9,990 nucleotides of DNA from Rhodopirellula sp. Lineage in GTDB: Bacteria > Planctomycetota > Planctomycetia > Pirellulales > Pirellulaceae. Below the pieces are notes generated by a model. That model did not search any database. It was not told the origin of the DNA and worked only from the letters and a program-made list of their open reading frames with translations. How positions within the stretch are numbered: position 1 is the stretch's first letter; each line of letters opens with the position of its first letter. The translations under genes were made by a program, and so were the position numbers. Positions 1 to 5,946 of this stretch are shown here, piece after piece. The stretch covers positions 62,442 to 72,431 of the forward strand of contig PAXU01000045.1 of NCBI GenBank assembly GCA_002714565.1, read 5' to 3'.

Positions 1-1179
1 CCAGTGCCCTCGATTCGATCCCGCCAATGATCCTTGAGATTTGGATAACTCACCATCTGTAAAATACTGCCATCGTCCACCAGCTGCGTTGATCACGGTG
101 CGATGAGGTTTGTCATCATTCACGGCAACCTGATCAAAGAAATAGTCATTTCCAAAGCCTCCACCGAGAGCCTGGATGCCAAATCCGGCAGCAATTTTCA
201 GACGATCTTTTAAGACCTGTATTAGCTCACTGAGTTTCGCCTCGGCACCAGCAGCGTCTTCGCGTAATTGTTGTTCTTTTGCACGTGCCCATTCAGCTTC
301 ACCATCGCGATAAAACGCAGCCGGCGTTGGCCCACCGATCTGAAAAGCGTCGCCACGAAGTGGTGGCGGAATCTGAACCGTCGCAAAAAATGCCTTGAGT
401 CGATAAAAGTCTTTTGTCGGAATCGCGTCATACTTATGATCGTGGCATTTAGCACAACCAACGGTGAGTCCTAAAAACACACTGCTTACCGTTGTTGTGA
501 TTTCACTAAGCATCTCGTGGCGCGATTCATCTCCTCTGGGTTCAGTAAAAGGAGCGAGCCGCATGAAGGTCATGGCCACAAGGTTTTCAGATGGCGGGTT
601 TGGTAATTCTCCGGCGCCGAGGATATCGGCCAATTCATCACCAGCCAATTGTTCACGAATGAATTGGTCGTATGGTTTGTCTCGATTGAACGAGTCGATT
701 ACGTAATCGCGATACCGCCAAGCATGTGGCATGTCTGGATCGCCTTCGTATCCTGCGGTGTCTGCATACCTTGCCAAGTCGAGCCAAAACCTCGCCCAAT
801 GCTCACCAAAGCGAGGGTCATCGAGCAACTGGTTGACCAAATCGGAGTAGGCATCTGGTGAGTCGTTGTCTATGAATTGGTTAACTTCAGCAGGTGTTGG
901 AGGAAGACCAATCAAGCTGAGGTAGACGCGTTTTATGAGAGTGTGTTTGTCTGCGATCGGGGCTGGGGCAAGTCCTTTTGACTCCAGCCTTGCATTAATA
1001 AACCGATCGACATCATTGGTGACCCAATCAGCGTTTACCACGGCCGGTGGTTCAGTTGGTTTCGGTAGCGTATACGGCCACTCAGATGGTGGTGCTGCTG
1101 TCGCGATCGCCCCAAGAGCCGAAACACAAAGGCCAGCGGCGAGCTGAAAGAATAAACCGAATTGTCGGCGGGAATTCAT
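1..1179 (-). CDS. DUF1549 (PSCyt2) c-type cytochrome-like protein, C-terminus beyond left edge
   Basis: The frame is open for 393 codons from an ATG at 1179 to the window edge, with no stop. The N-terminus has SRRQF at residues 3-7 followed by a hydrophobic stretch (about 8-28, ending in ATAAPP), which is an export signal with a Tat-like twin arginine. Residues ~54-270 match DUF1549/PSCyt2: [16 protein letters not shown] (84-99), [17 protein letters not shown] (124-140), AWRYRDYV (153-160), [16 protein letters not shown] (167-182) and the heme c site [10 protein letters not shown] (C242, C245, H246). Residues ~290-330 are charged and probably helical; ~331-393 is glycine-rich and unrecognised. 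There is no PSCyt1 domain ahead of DUF1549, unlike the 5947-8625 paralogue. A DUF1553 domain is expected past the edge. The role is unknown: families of this type are thought to be periplasmic multi-domain cytochromes. The ridA gene lies 27 bp upstream, so cotranscription is likely. No clear Shine-Dalgarno precedes the start. Confidence 0.9.
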   Translation of the reverse strand, partial: MNSRRQFGLFFQLAAGLCVSALGAIATAAPPSEWPYTLPKPTEPPAVVNADWVTNDVDRFINARLESKGLAPAPIADKHTLIKRVYLSLIGLPPTPAEVNQFIDNDSPDAYSDLVNQLLDDPRFGEHWARFWLDLARYADTAGYEGDPDMPHAWRYRDYVIDSFNRDKPYDQFIREQLAGDELADILGAGELPNPPSENLVAMTFMRLAPFTEPRGDESRHEMLSEITTTVSSVFLGLTVGCAKCHDHKYDAIPTKDFYRLKAFFATVQIPPPLRGDAFQIGGPTPAAFYRDGEAEWARAKEQQLREDAAGAEAKLSELIQVLKDRLKIAAGFGIQALGGGFGNDYFFDQVAVNDDKPHRTVINAAGGRWQYFTDGELSKSQGSLAGSNRGHW

Positions 1180-1206
1180 GATCGAGTTTAGGTTACTGCC
1201 AATGGG

Positions 1207-1671
1207 TTATTCTGAGTCAACTTCAGCAAAGATACTGATTTGAACAGCTGCATTTAGGGGCATCTCAAAAATCCCCAATGCAGTGCGCGTATGACGACCC
1301 TTGTCGCCAAACACATCAAAAATCAAGTCGCTTGCACCGTTTAAAACCTGTGGTTGCCCAGTGAATCCCGGAGCGCTGTGCACATTTCCTTCTATCCGTA
1401 GAATCTGCGAGATCCTTGATAAGTTACCCACGGCAGCTTTCAACTGCGCAATTGCGTTAATCGCGCAAACTTTTGCCGCTTCGTAACCTTCCTCGACGGA
1501 CACATCGCCACCACATTTGCCGGTATATGCCATCTCGCCATTTACCCACGGGATTTGACCGGATGTCATCACGACATTTCCGGTTTGCACCCATGGCACG
1601 TAATTGGCAACAGCAGAGGGTGCTTCTGGTAACTGAATTCCGAGGCTAATGAGTTTCTCTTCGGGAGTCAT
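1207..1671 (-). CDS. RidA/YjgF/YER057c/UK114 family protein
   Basis: This is a 154-residue cytosolic protein with no signal peptide. RidA-family proteins form trimers. The canonical members hydrolyse reactive enamine/imine intermediates released by PLP enzymes, while other subgroups have unknown substrates. Visible family features are YVPWVQTGNVVMTSGQIPW (24-42), the helix EEGYEAAKVCAINAIAQLKA (60-79), and the C-terminal HTRTALGIFEMPLNAAVQI stretch, where R129 aligns with the substrate carboxylate-binding arginine of RidA (R105 in E. coli). At 154 residues it is longer than canonical RidA (about 128) and resembles the ~150-residue YjgF-like subgroup, so imine deaminase activity should not be assumed. 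The ATG at 1671 is preceded by a weak purine patch (GGACG). It is transcribed away from deoC and 27 bp ahead of the DUF1549 gene. The family call is firm; the substrate is unknown. Confidence 0.9.
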   Translation of the reverse strand: MTPEEKLISLGIQLPEAPSAVANYVPWVQTGNVVMTSGQIPWVNGEMAYTGKCGGDVSVEEGYEAAKVCAINAIAQLKAAVGNLSRISQILRIEGNVHSAPGFTGQPQVLNGASDLIFDVFGDKGRHTRTALGIFEMPLNAAVQISIFAEVDSE

Positions 1672-1727
1672 ATACGTCCGTTGTTGGGATGGGGTTGGAT
1701 CGGGGTACTAGGTCGCGACAGTGAACG

Positions 1728-1747
1728 TGAATCCTTCGCCGGATTCA
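1728..1747. repeat. Inverted repeat TGAATCC-N6-GGATTCA
   Basis: Two perfect 7-bp arms (1728-1734 and 1741-1747) flank a 6-bp spacer, TTCGCC. No T-tract follows on either strand, so it is not an intrinsic terminator. It lies just downstream of the possible ridA -10 box (1757-1762), which would suit an operator or a 5'-leader hairpin for ridA. The symmetry is seen directly; the function is inferred. Confidence 0.5.
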
Positions 1748-1782
1748 ATAGGGTCTATTCTAGTCGTAATTGTAGGATCGAA

Positions 1783-1798
1783 TTCATGTGCACGTGAA
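1783..1798. promoter_or_regulatory. 16-bp near-palindrome, candidate operator
   Basis: TTCATGTGCACGTGAA is symmetric at 14 of 16 positions around the central GTGCAC. It lies between the two divergent genes, about 112 bp from the ridA start and 130 bp from the deoC start, a usual place for a dimeric regulator to bind. A related half, TCATGCGTGA, occurs at 1821-1830. No cognate regulator is encoded in the window. Confidence 0.4.
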
Positions 1799-1822
1799 AA
1801 ATAGTAATCTTGTCTGGCAATC

Positions 1823-1918
1823 ATGCGTGAGGATAAAACACGTGGTTATTACTTGACGGTAAAATCTACTGAGTCTTCTAAACAGAAAAAATTCTTCAGG
1901 CAGCTTAGGATGCGATAA
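1823..1918 (+). CDS. Possible 31-codon leader ORF upstream of deoC
   Basis: ATG at 1823 opens a 31-codon frame ending in TAA at 1916-1918, 10 nt before the deoC ATG. The predicted peptide starts MREDKTRGYY and ends KKFFRQLRMR, so it is short, strongly basic and has no membrane segment. No Shine-Dalgarno is visible, and it overlaps the candidate deoC -35/-10 boxes, which argues against translation from that promoter. It matches no family I recognise. It could be a translationally coupled leader peptide or simply a chance frame. Confidence 0.15.
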   Translation: MREDKTRGYYLTVKSTESSKQKKFFRQLRMR

Positions 1919-1928
1919 GTCTAAAACC

Positions 1929-2651
1929 ATGCAGTATTCATATCAAGAAATTGCAAAGATGATCGACCATGCGTTACTGTCACCGTCGTTGACAGCAGAT
2001 GATATGGAGTCGGGCATCAAAATGGCGATGCTTTATGACGTTGCCAGTGTATGTATCATGCCCTCGTATCTGGAACGCTGTGCCAGATTGCTTGAGGGTA
2101 CTACGGTAATGCCGTCTACGGTCATCGGGTTTCCACTCGGTGGTCACGCAAGTAGCACCAAGATCGCGGAAGCGGAACGAGCCATAAATGACGGTTGCCA
2201 AGAACTTGATATGGTCGTAAACATCAGTCAGGTACTAAGTGGTCGCTGGGAGAGCGTCGAGTCGGATATTGCGGGTGTTATTGAACTTGCTCATGCAGCA
2301 GATCGCCGGGTGAAGGTAATCTTCGAGAATTGTTACCTGACCGATGAACATAAGATCCGCCTTTGCGAGATCTGCAATGAGCTCAATGCTGATTGGGTTA
2401 AAACATCTACTGGGTTTGGTACCGGTGGTGCGACGGTGGAGGATGTGAAGCTAATGCGACGTACAGCTGCTGAACATGTTCAGGTAAAAGCCGCAGGCGG
2501 TGTTCGTTCATTGGCAAGTCTGATCGAAATGAAAGAACTTGGTGCTACAAGATGTGGGGCCAGTGCAACGAAGACCATACTCGACGAATGCCGTGAACAA
2601 CTTGGCTTGGAACCAATAGGTTTCGACGGCGGTGAAACAGCGGGGTACTGA
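1929..2651 (+). CDS. deoC: Deoxyribose-phosphate aldolase DeoC
   Basis: This 240-residue class I aldolase cleaves 2-deoxy-D-ribose 5-phosphate to glyceraldehyde 3-phosphate and acetaldehyde in deoxynucleoside catabolism, in the cytosol. The family signature is complete: IDHALLSPSLT near the N-terminus (12-22), VIGFPLGGHASSTKIAE (65-81), QELDMVVN with the catalytic aspartate D94, DWVKTSTGFGTGGAT with the Schiff-base lysine K158, and VKAAGGVRS with the second active-site lysine K187. These correspond to D102, K167 and K201 of E. coli DeoC. The length is close to the family norm. The ATG at 1929 is the only reasonable start; the nearest purine patch (AGGA, 1907-1910) is too far upstream to be a normal ribosome-binding site. 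No deoA, deoB or deoD and no microcompartment shell genes are in the window, so it appears to be a single-gene unit, ending at the terminator at 2717-2740. Confidence 0.96.
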   Translation: MQYSYQEIAKMIDHALLSPSLTADDMESGIKMAMLYDVASVCIMPSYLERCARLLEGTTVMPSTVIGFPLGGHASSTKIAEAERAINDGCQELDMVVNISQVLSGRWESVESDIAGVIELAHAADRRVKVIFENCYLTDEHKIRLCEICNELNADWVKTSTGFGTGGATVEDVKLMRRTAAEHVQVKAAGGVRSLASLIEMKELGATRCGASATKTILDECREQLGLEPIGFDGGETAGY

Positions 2652-2716
2652 TTCACATCACTGGCCATTCTTGACTAACCGGAGGGCAGCGATAGATGGA
2701 ATCAACGCGAGTACGT

Positions 2717-2740
2717 ATGATCGTCAGATCATCTTTTTTT
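2717..2740 (+). terminator. deoC: Intrinsic terminator after deoC
   Basis: ATGATC (2717-2722) and GATCAT (2727-2732) form a perfect 6-bp stem with loop GTCA, followed by C and seven T residues (2734-2740). It sits 65 bp past the deoC stop. The stem is short and AT-rich, so efficiency may be modest. The T-tract overlaps the stop codon of the convergent sulfatase gene (2739-2741). On the minus strand no T-tract follows the hairpin, so it should act only on deoC transcripts. Confidence 0.55.
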
Positions 2741-4502
2741 ATAGGTGTGGACGAATAATTACCTGATAGGGGCCGCGAATTTTCTCGGATTCATCTTTAA
2801 GTAGATGTAATAGCACAGCAGAAATCTTCTGTGGTCCATTTTCGATTGGTACGCCACGAATTAAGGCTCGATCGTCACCCGCCGAGATATTAGCCTTTAC
2901 CGTGTTTGTTTCCAGACGAATCTCTAGCGTCTCATCCTGTTCGGCGGGATTGAAGACAACTTCGATATCGTAACTACGGTTTTCAACAACGTTTACTTCC
3001 CAGTAACCACTGCTGTTTGGAGCCCATGTGCCGTCCCGCCAATCCTGTCTGGAAAGGACAGTTTCTGGTGCAACGTCGGAGCCAATCACAATGCGTGGCG
3101 GGGCGTAATTGTCTTCGCGCGTGGTAGATACGTCGTCGAACCACTGGTCATAAAGGCGTTGTAGTCTTGCCACTTGCTCAGGATGCGTCGATGCCAGATT
3201 GTTCAATTCGGTTGGGTCATTTGACACGTCGTATAGCTGGAATTGGGGCTTCCCGTCGAAAGATGTATTACCAAAGCCACTGGAGTGAAGTAGTTTCCAG
3301 TCGCCGTGCCGAAGCATGAAGTTGTGATAGCGTACCGGCTCATTGCCTCGATGAGCTTGAAGCACCAGATGGCGGTTCCAGTTCCTGCGTTTGCCTTCCA
3401 ATAAGGGCAAGAAGCTCTGTCCATCGAGTTTCAGCCATCGCGGTACGCGAACGTTGCAAGCGTCAGCGATTGTTGGCAGCAAATCGATGTGTGCGCTAAG
3501 TTCATGCCGAACAACACCCGCTTGCAAACGATTGGGCCAATGAAGCCAACATGGACTGCGGACGCCACCGTCATAAACCATCGACTTGTTTCCTCGGAAA
3601 TCACCGACATAACGCCGGGTGTTTGGACCATTGTCATCAATGAAGATGACGAGTGTGTTGTCCCGAACATCGAGCTCATCAAGTTTAGCGAACAGACGGC
3701 CCACGTTTTGATCAACATTCGTGATCATGGCAGCGATTCTCGCAAGGCGATCTACTTCAGCTTTGCGCTGTTGTTCATTCCGTTTGCCGACAATTAAGCT
3801 CCCCATGGTTTTCTGTTGGTAATGTGCCAATAGATCTTCCGGCACATCGTGAAAAGGACCATGGGGAGCGTTGGTCGCAATGTATGTAAAGAAACTATTT
3901 CCGTTACTTACTTCCGTTTCAATGAAATTCAACGCAGCATCGAAATAGACGTCCGTGCAATAGCCTTTTGTGTTAACCTGCTCACCGTTGTGAAACAGGA
4001 TGGGATCCGTATATCGGCGGTTATTCTCGCGAGGATCCGAGGGCTGTCCAAGTCCACCCCCCTTATGCATAAGCACTTCATGGAATCCCTGATCTTGTGG
4101 CCGCATTGGATAACAGTCTCCGAGGTGCCATTTACCGAATAGACCATTTCGATAACCGTTCGCGGCAAGTACTTCGGCAATCGTGATTTCGTTTGGCTCC
4201 ATCATGGATCGCCCAACAAATGTATCGATACAGCGAGTTCGATAGTTATAGCGCCCGGTCATCAGGCACGCACGCGTCGGCGAGCATACGGGTGACACGT
4301 AGAATGTCGACATCGAGGCACTGCGTGACGCAAGTTCGTCGAGATTTGGTGTTTCGATGATGTCGTTGCCGGTCGCACCAAAATCACCGTATCCCTGATC
4401 ATCTGTAATGATCAATATGACATTGGGCCGGTCAGCGGCAATAAGGTCCACATCCAAGAGACAGGAAATGGCGAAGACAATTAGTAGTAGCCTGTTAAAC
4501 AC
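2739..4502 (-). CDS. Secreted arylsulfatase A-type sulfatase (formylglycine-dependent)
   Basis: This 587-residue S1-type sulfatase hydrolyses sulfate esters, probably on a polysaccharide outside the cytoplasm. Residues 1-23 are a Sec signal (LLLIVFAISCLL core, likely cleaved near IAA/DRP; a lipobox reading at C14 is possible but less likely). The active site is complete: metal-binding D34/D35 in TDDQGYGD; C73 in CSPTRACLMTGR, the CxPxR motif oxidised to formylglycine; K124 and H126 in GKWHLG; H214 in APHGP; D289/D290/N291 in FIDDNGP; K306 in RGNKS. Residues ~470-587 form an extra beta-rich C-terminal region. The start is GTG at 4502, supported by AGGAG nine bases upstream. It is the last gene of the block, 35 bp after the DUF1501 gene. 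The maturase (formylglycine-generating enzyme) is not in the window. The substrate cannot be deduced. Confidence 0.95.
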   Translation of the reverse strand: MFNRLLLIVFAISCLLDVDLIAADRPNVILIITDDQGYGDFGATGNDIIETPNLDELASRSASMSTFYVSPVCSPTRACLMTGRYNYRTRCIDTFVGRSMMEPNEITIAEVLAANGYRNGLFGKWHLGDCYPMRPQDQGFHEVLMHKGGGLGQPSDPRENNRRYTDPILFHNGEQVNTKGYCTDVYFDAALNFIETEVSNGNSFFTYIATNAPHGPFHDVPEDLLAHYQQKTMGSLIVGKRNEQQRKAEVDRLARIAAMITNVDQNVGRLFAKLDELDVRDNTLVIFIDDNGPNTRRYVGDFRGNKSMVYDGGVRSPCWLHWPNRLQAGVVRHELSAHIDLLPTIADACNVRVPRWLKLDGQSFLPLLEGKRRNWNRHLVLQAHRGNEPVRYHNFMLRHGDWKLLHSSGFGNTSFDGKPQFQLYDVSNDPTELNNLASTHPEQVARLQRLYDQWFDDVSTTREDNYAPPRIVIGSDVAPETVLSRQDWRDGTWAPNSSGYWEVNVVENRSYDIEVVFNPAEQDETLEIRLETNTVKANISAGDDRALIRGVPIENGPQKISAVLLHLLKDESEKIRGPYQVIIRPHL

Positions 4503-4511
4503 GAAGGACTT

Positions 4512-4516
4512 CTCCT
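4512..4516 (-). promoter_or_regulatory. Shine-Dalgarno AGGAG for the sulfatase GTG start
   Basis: On the minus strand AGGAG lies 9 nt before the GTG at 4502. It fixes the sulfatase start within the short gap after the DUF1501 gene. It is the only strong ribosome-binding site I see in the window. Confidence 0.7.
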
Positions 4517-4537
4517 GTATTTGCCAAAGTGGAGCAG

Positions 4538-5920
4538 TTATGCGATCAACTCGTTGATGACTTCACCGCCAAATTGACTCAGTTGTTTATAACGCCCGGA
4601 ATGAAAGTAGGTCAGTTTGTTGTCGTCCAGTCCCATCAGCTTCAAGATGGTCACGTGCAGATCGCGAAGCGGGTGGACAACTTCTACCGCTTCCATTCCA
4701 AGTTCATCCGTTGCACCAATTGTGTGACCGGCCTTTACACCACCACCAGCCATCCAAACTGCCATCGCATTTGGATTATGGTCTCGTCCGTACTTGATGC
4801 CGCCGCGTATCCCGTTGTCTGGTGTACGACCGAATTCACCCATCCAGATAACAAGTGTACTCTCTAATAACCCGCGTTCTTTCAAATCCTGTAGTAGTCC
4901 TGCGATGGGCTTGTCGACTCGTTTAATAAGTGAACCGTGTGCGCGTTCGATGTAGTCGTGACTATCCCATGTGCTTGCGTAAACCTGAACAAATCGGACG
5001 CCGTTTTCTACAAGTTTTCGTGCCAGCAAACATCGTTTTCCGAAGTTATCCGTTTCCGGCTCACCAATTCCGTAGAGATTATGTGCATGGACGGTTTCAT
5101 CATCCAGATCCATGAGATCCGGAATCTCGCTCTGCATCCGATATGCAAGCTCGTAATTCTCCATGCGGGCAACTAGTTGGTCGTGTTGCGGGTGTTTTTG
5201 CGAATGCCGCCGGTTTAGCACCTTGAGTAAATCAAGGTTATTACGTTGCCGCCGTGTGGTCATTCCTTTGACCGGTTCGATGTCCAGGATCGGAGAGCCA
5301 CTTGGTCGGAATGTCGTGCCCTGAAATCGTGTTGGCAAGAATCCGTTATTCCAGTTTGAGGGACCACCTTGCGGAAATGATAACTCCGGCAGGACGACGA
5401 AGCCCGGGAAGTTCTTGTTGGGAGAACCGAGTCCATAGTTTACCCAGGCACCTATTGCGGGATCACCACCGAACCGATTCCCCGTATTCACGTGGTAATT
5501 TGCCGTTGGATGATTTACGGAAGTAACCTGAAGTCCGCGGTAGAAGCAGATGTCATCAGCAACTCTGGCGAGATGTTCCCAGTTTGTATTCATGTCAGCG
5601 CCCGATTCACCCGCTTTACGGAATTCGAACGGGCTTTTGACGTAATATCGTTTGCCGGAACTCATCGCGCTTTGACGTTCACCTGAGCGATTGAATTCCT
5701 GTTCATGGAGATCGATGAGCTTGGATTTCGGATCAAAGTTATCGATATGCGACGGACCACCTTCCATGTACAGAAAGATACAGTGCTTTGCCTTGGCCTT
5801 AGGGAAATGGGGTTGCTTGACCTGGTTGGGAGCAGCGTCAAGTTCATCCGAGAGCATTGCCGAGAATGCAATGCTTCCAAGTGAGGCATTTAAGCCGTAT
5901 AGAAACTCACGTCTGTCCAT
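4538..5920 (-). CDS. DUF1501 family exported protein (Tat-like signal)
   Basis: This 460-residue protein belongs to DUF1501, a family in the alkaline phosphatase/sulfatase-like fold group with no established reaction. The N-terminus MDRREFLYGL carries a twin arginine (R3, R4) followed by a mild hydrophobic stretch (8-23), as expected for Tat export of a folded protein. Family motifs visible are IFLYMEGGPSHIDNFDPK (48-65), SVNHPTANYHVNTGNRFGGD (134-153), VYASTWDSHDYIERAH (313-328), GEFGRTP (361-367) and YGRDHNPNAMAVWMAGGGVK (377-396). The histidines and aspartates in these motifs are candidate metal ligands. It starts at the ATG at 5920, 26 bp after the PSCyt/DUF1553 gene stop, and is followed at 35 bp by the sulfatase, so all three are probably cotranscribed. 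The pairing DUF1549/DUF1553 plus DUF1501 recurs many times in planctomycete genomes, which suggests a functional partnership of unknown chemistry. Confidence 0.93.
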   Translation of the reverse strand: MDRREFLYGLNASLGSIAFSAMLSDELDAAPNQVKQPHFPKAKAKHCIFLYMEGGPSHIDNFDPKSKLIDLHEQEFNRSGERQSAMSSGKRYYVKSPFEFRKAGESGADMNTNWEHLARVADDICFYRGLQVTSVNHPTANYHVNTGNRFGGDPAIGAWVNYGLGSPNKNFPGFVVLPELSFPQGGPSNWNNGFLPTRFQGTTFRPSGSPILDIEPVKGMTTRRQRNNLDLLKVLNRRHSQKHPQHDQLVARMENYELAYRMQSEIPDLMDLDDETVHAHNLYGIGEPETDNFGKRCLLARKLVENGVRFVQVYASTWDSHDYIERAHGSLIKRVDKPIAGLLQDLKERGLLESTLVIWMGEFGRTPDNGIRGGIKYGRDHNPNAMAVWMAGGGVKAGHTIGATDELGMEAVEVVHPLRDLHVTILKLMGLDDNKLTYFHSGRYKQLSQFGGEVINELIA

Positions 5921-5946
5921 TTTATCACTCGCTAAATGGTCTTCGG

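Larger units (their letters stand above)
1672..1928. promoter_or_regulatory. Divergent ridA/deoC control region
   Basis: This 257-bp gap separates two genes that are read outward, so it should hold both promoters. Toward deoC, a possible -35 TTGACG (1853-1858) sits 18 bp from a weak -10 TCTAAA (1877-1882). Toward ridA, a TAGAAT -10-like box (1757-1762, read on the minus strand) has no good -35. Symmetric elements at 1728-1747 and 1783-1798 are listed separately. CACGTG occurs twice, at 1791-1796 and 1839-1844. The promoter boxes are inferred by eye and are weak; planctomycete promoters are poorly defined by the E. coli consensus. Confidence 0.4.

Noticed and set aside
1929..2651. deoC as part of a bacterial microcompartment locus
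   Set aside because: Planctomycetes can carry aldolase-containing microcompartments, but no shell protein or aldehyde dehydrogenase gene is present nearby, and the DeoC has no extra targeting tail of note.
2739..4502. Lipoprotein signal in the sulfatase (AISC at residues 11-14)
   Set aside because: The residues before C14 fit the lipobox poorly, and the hydrophobic stretch continues to a better signal peptidase I site near residue 23.
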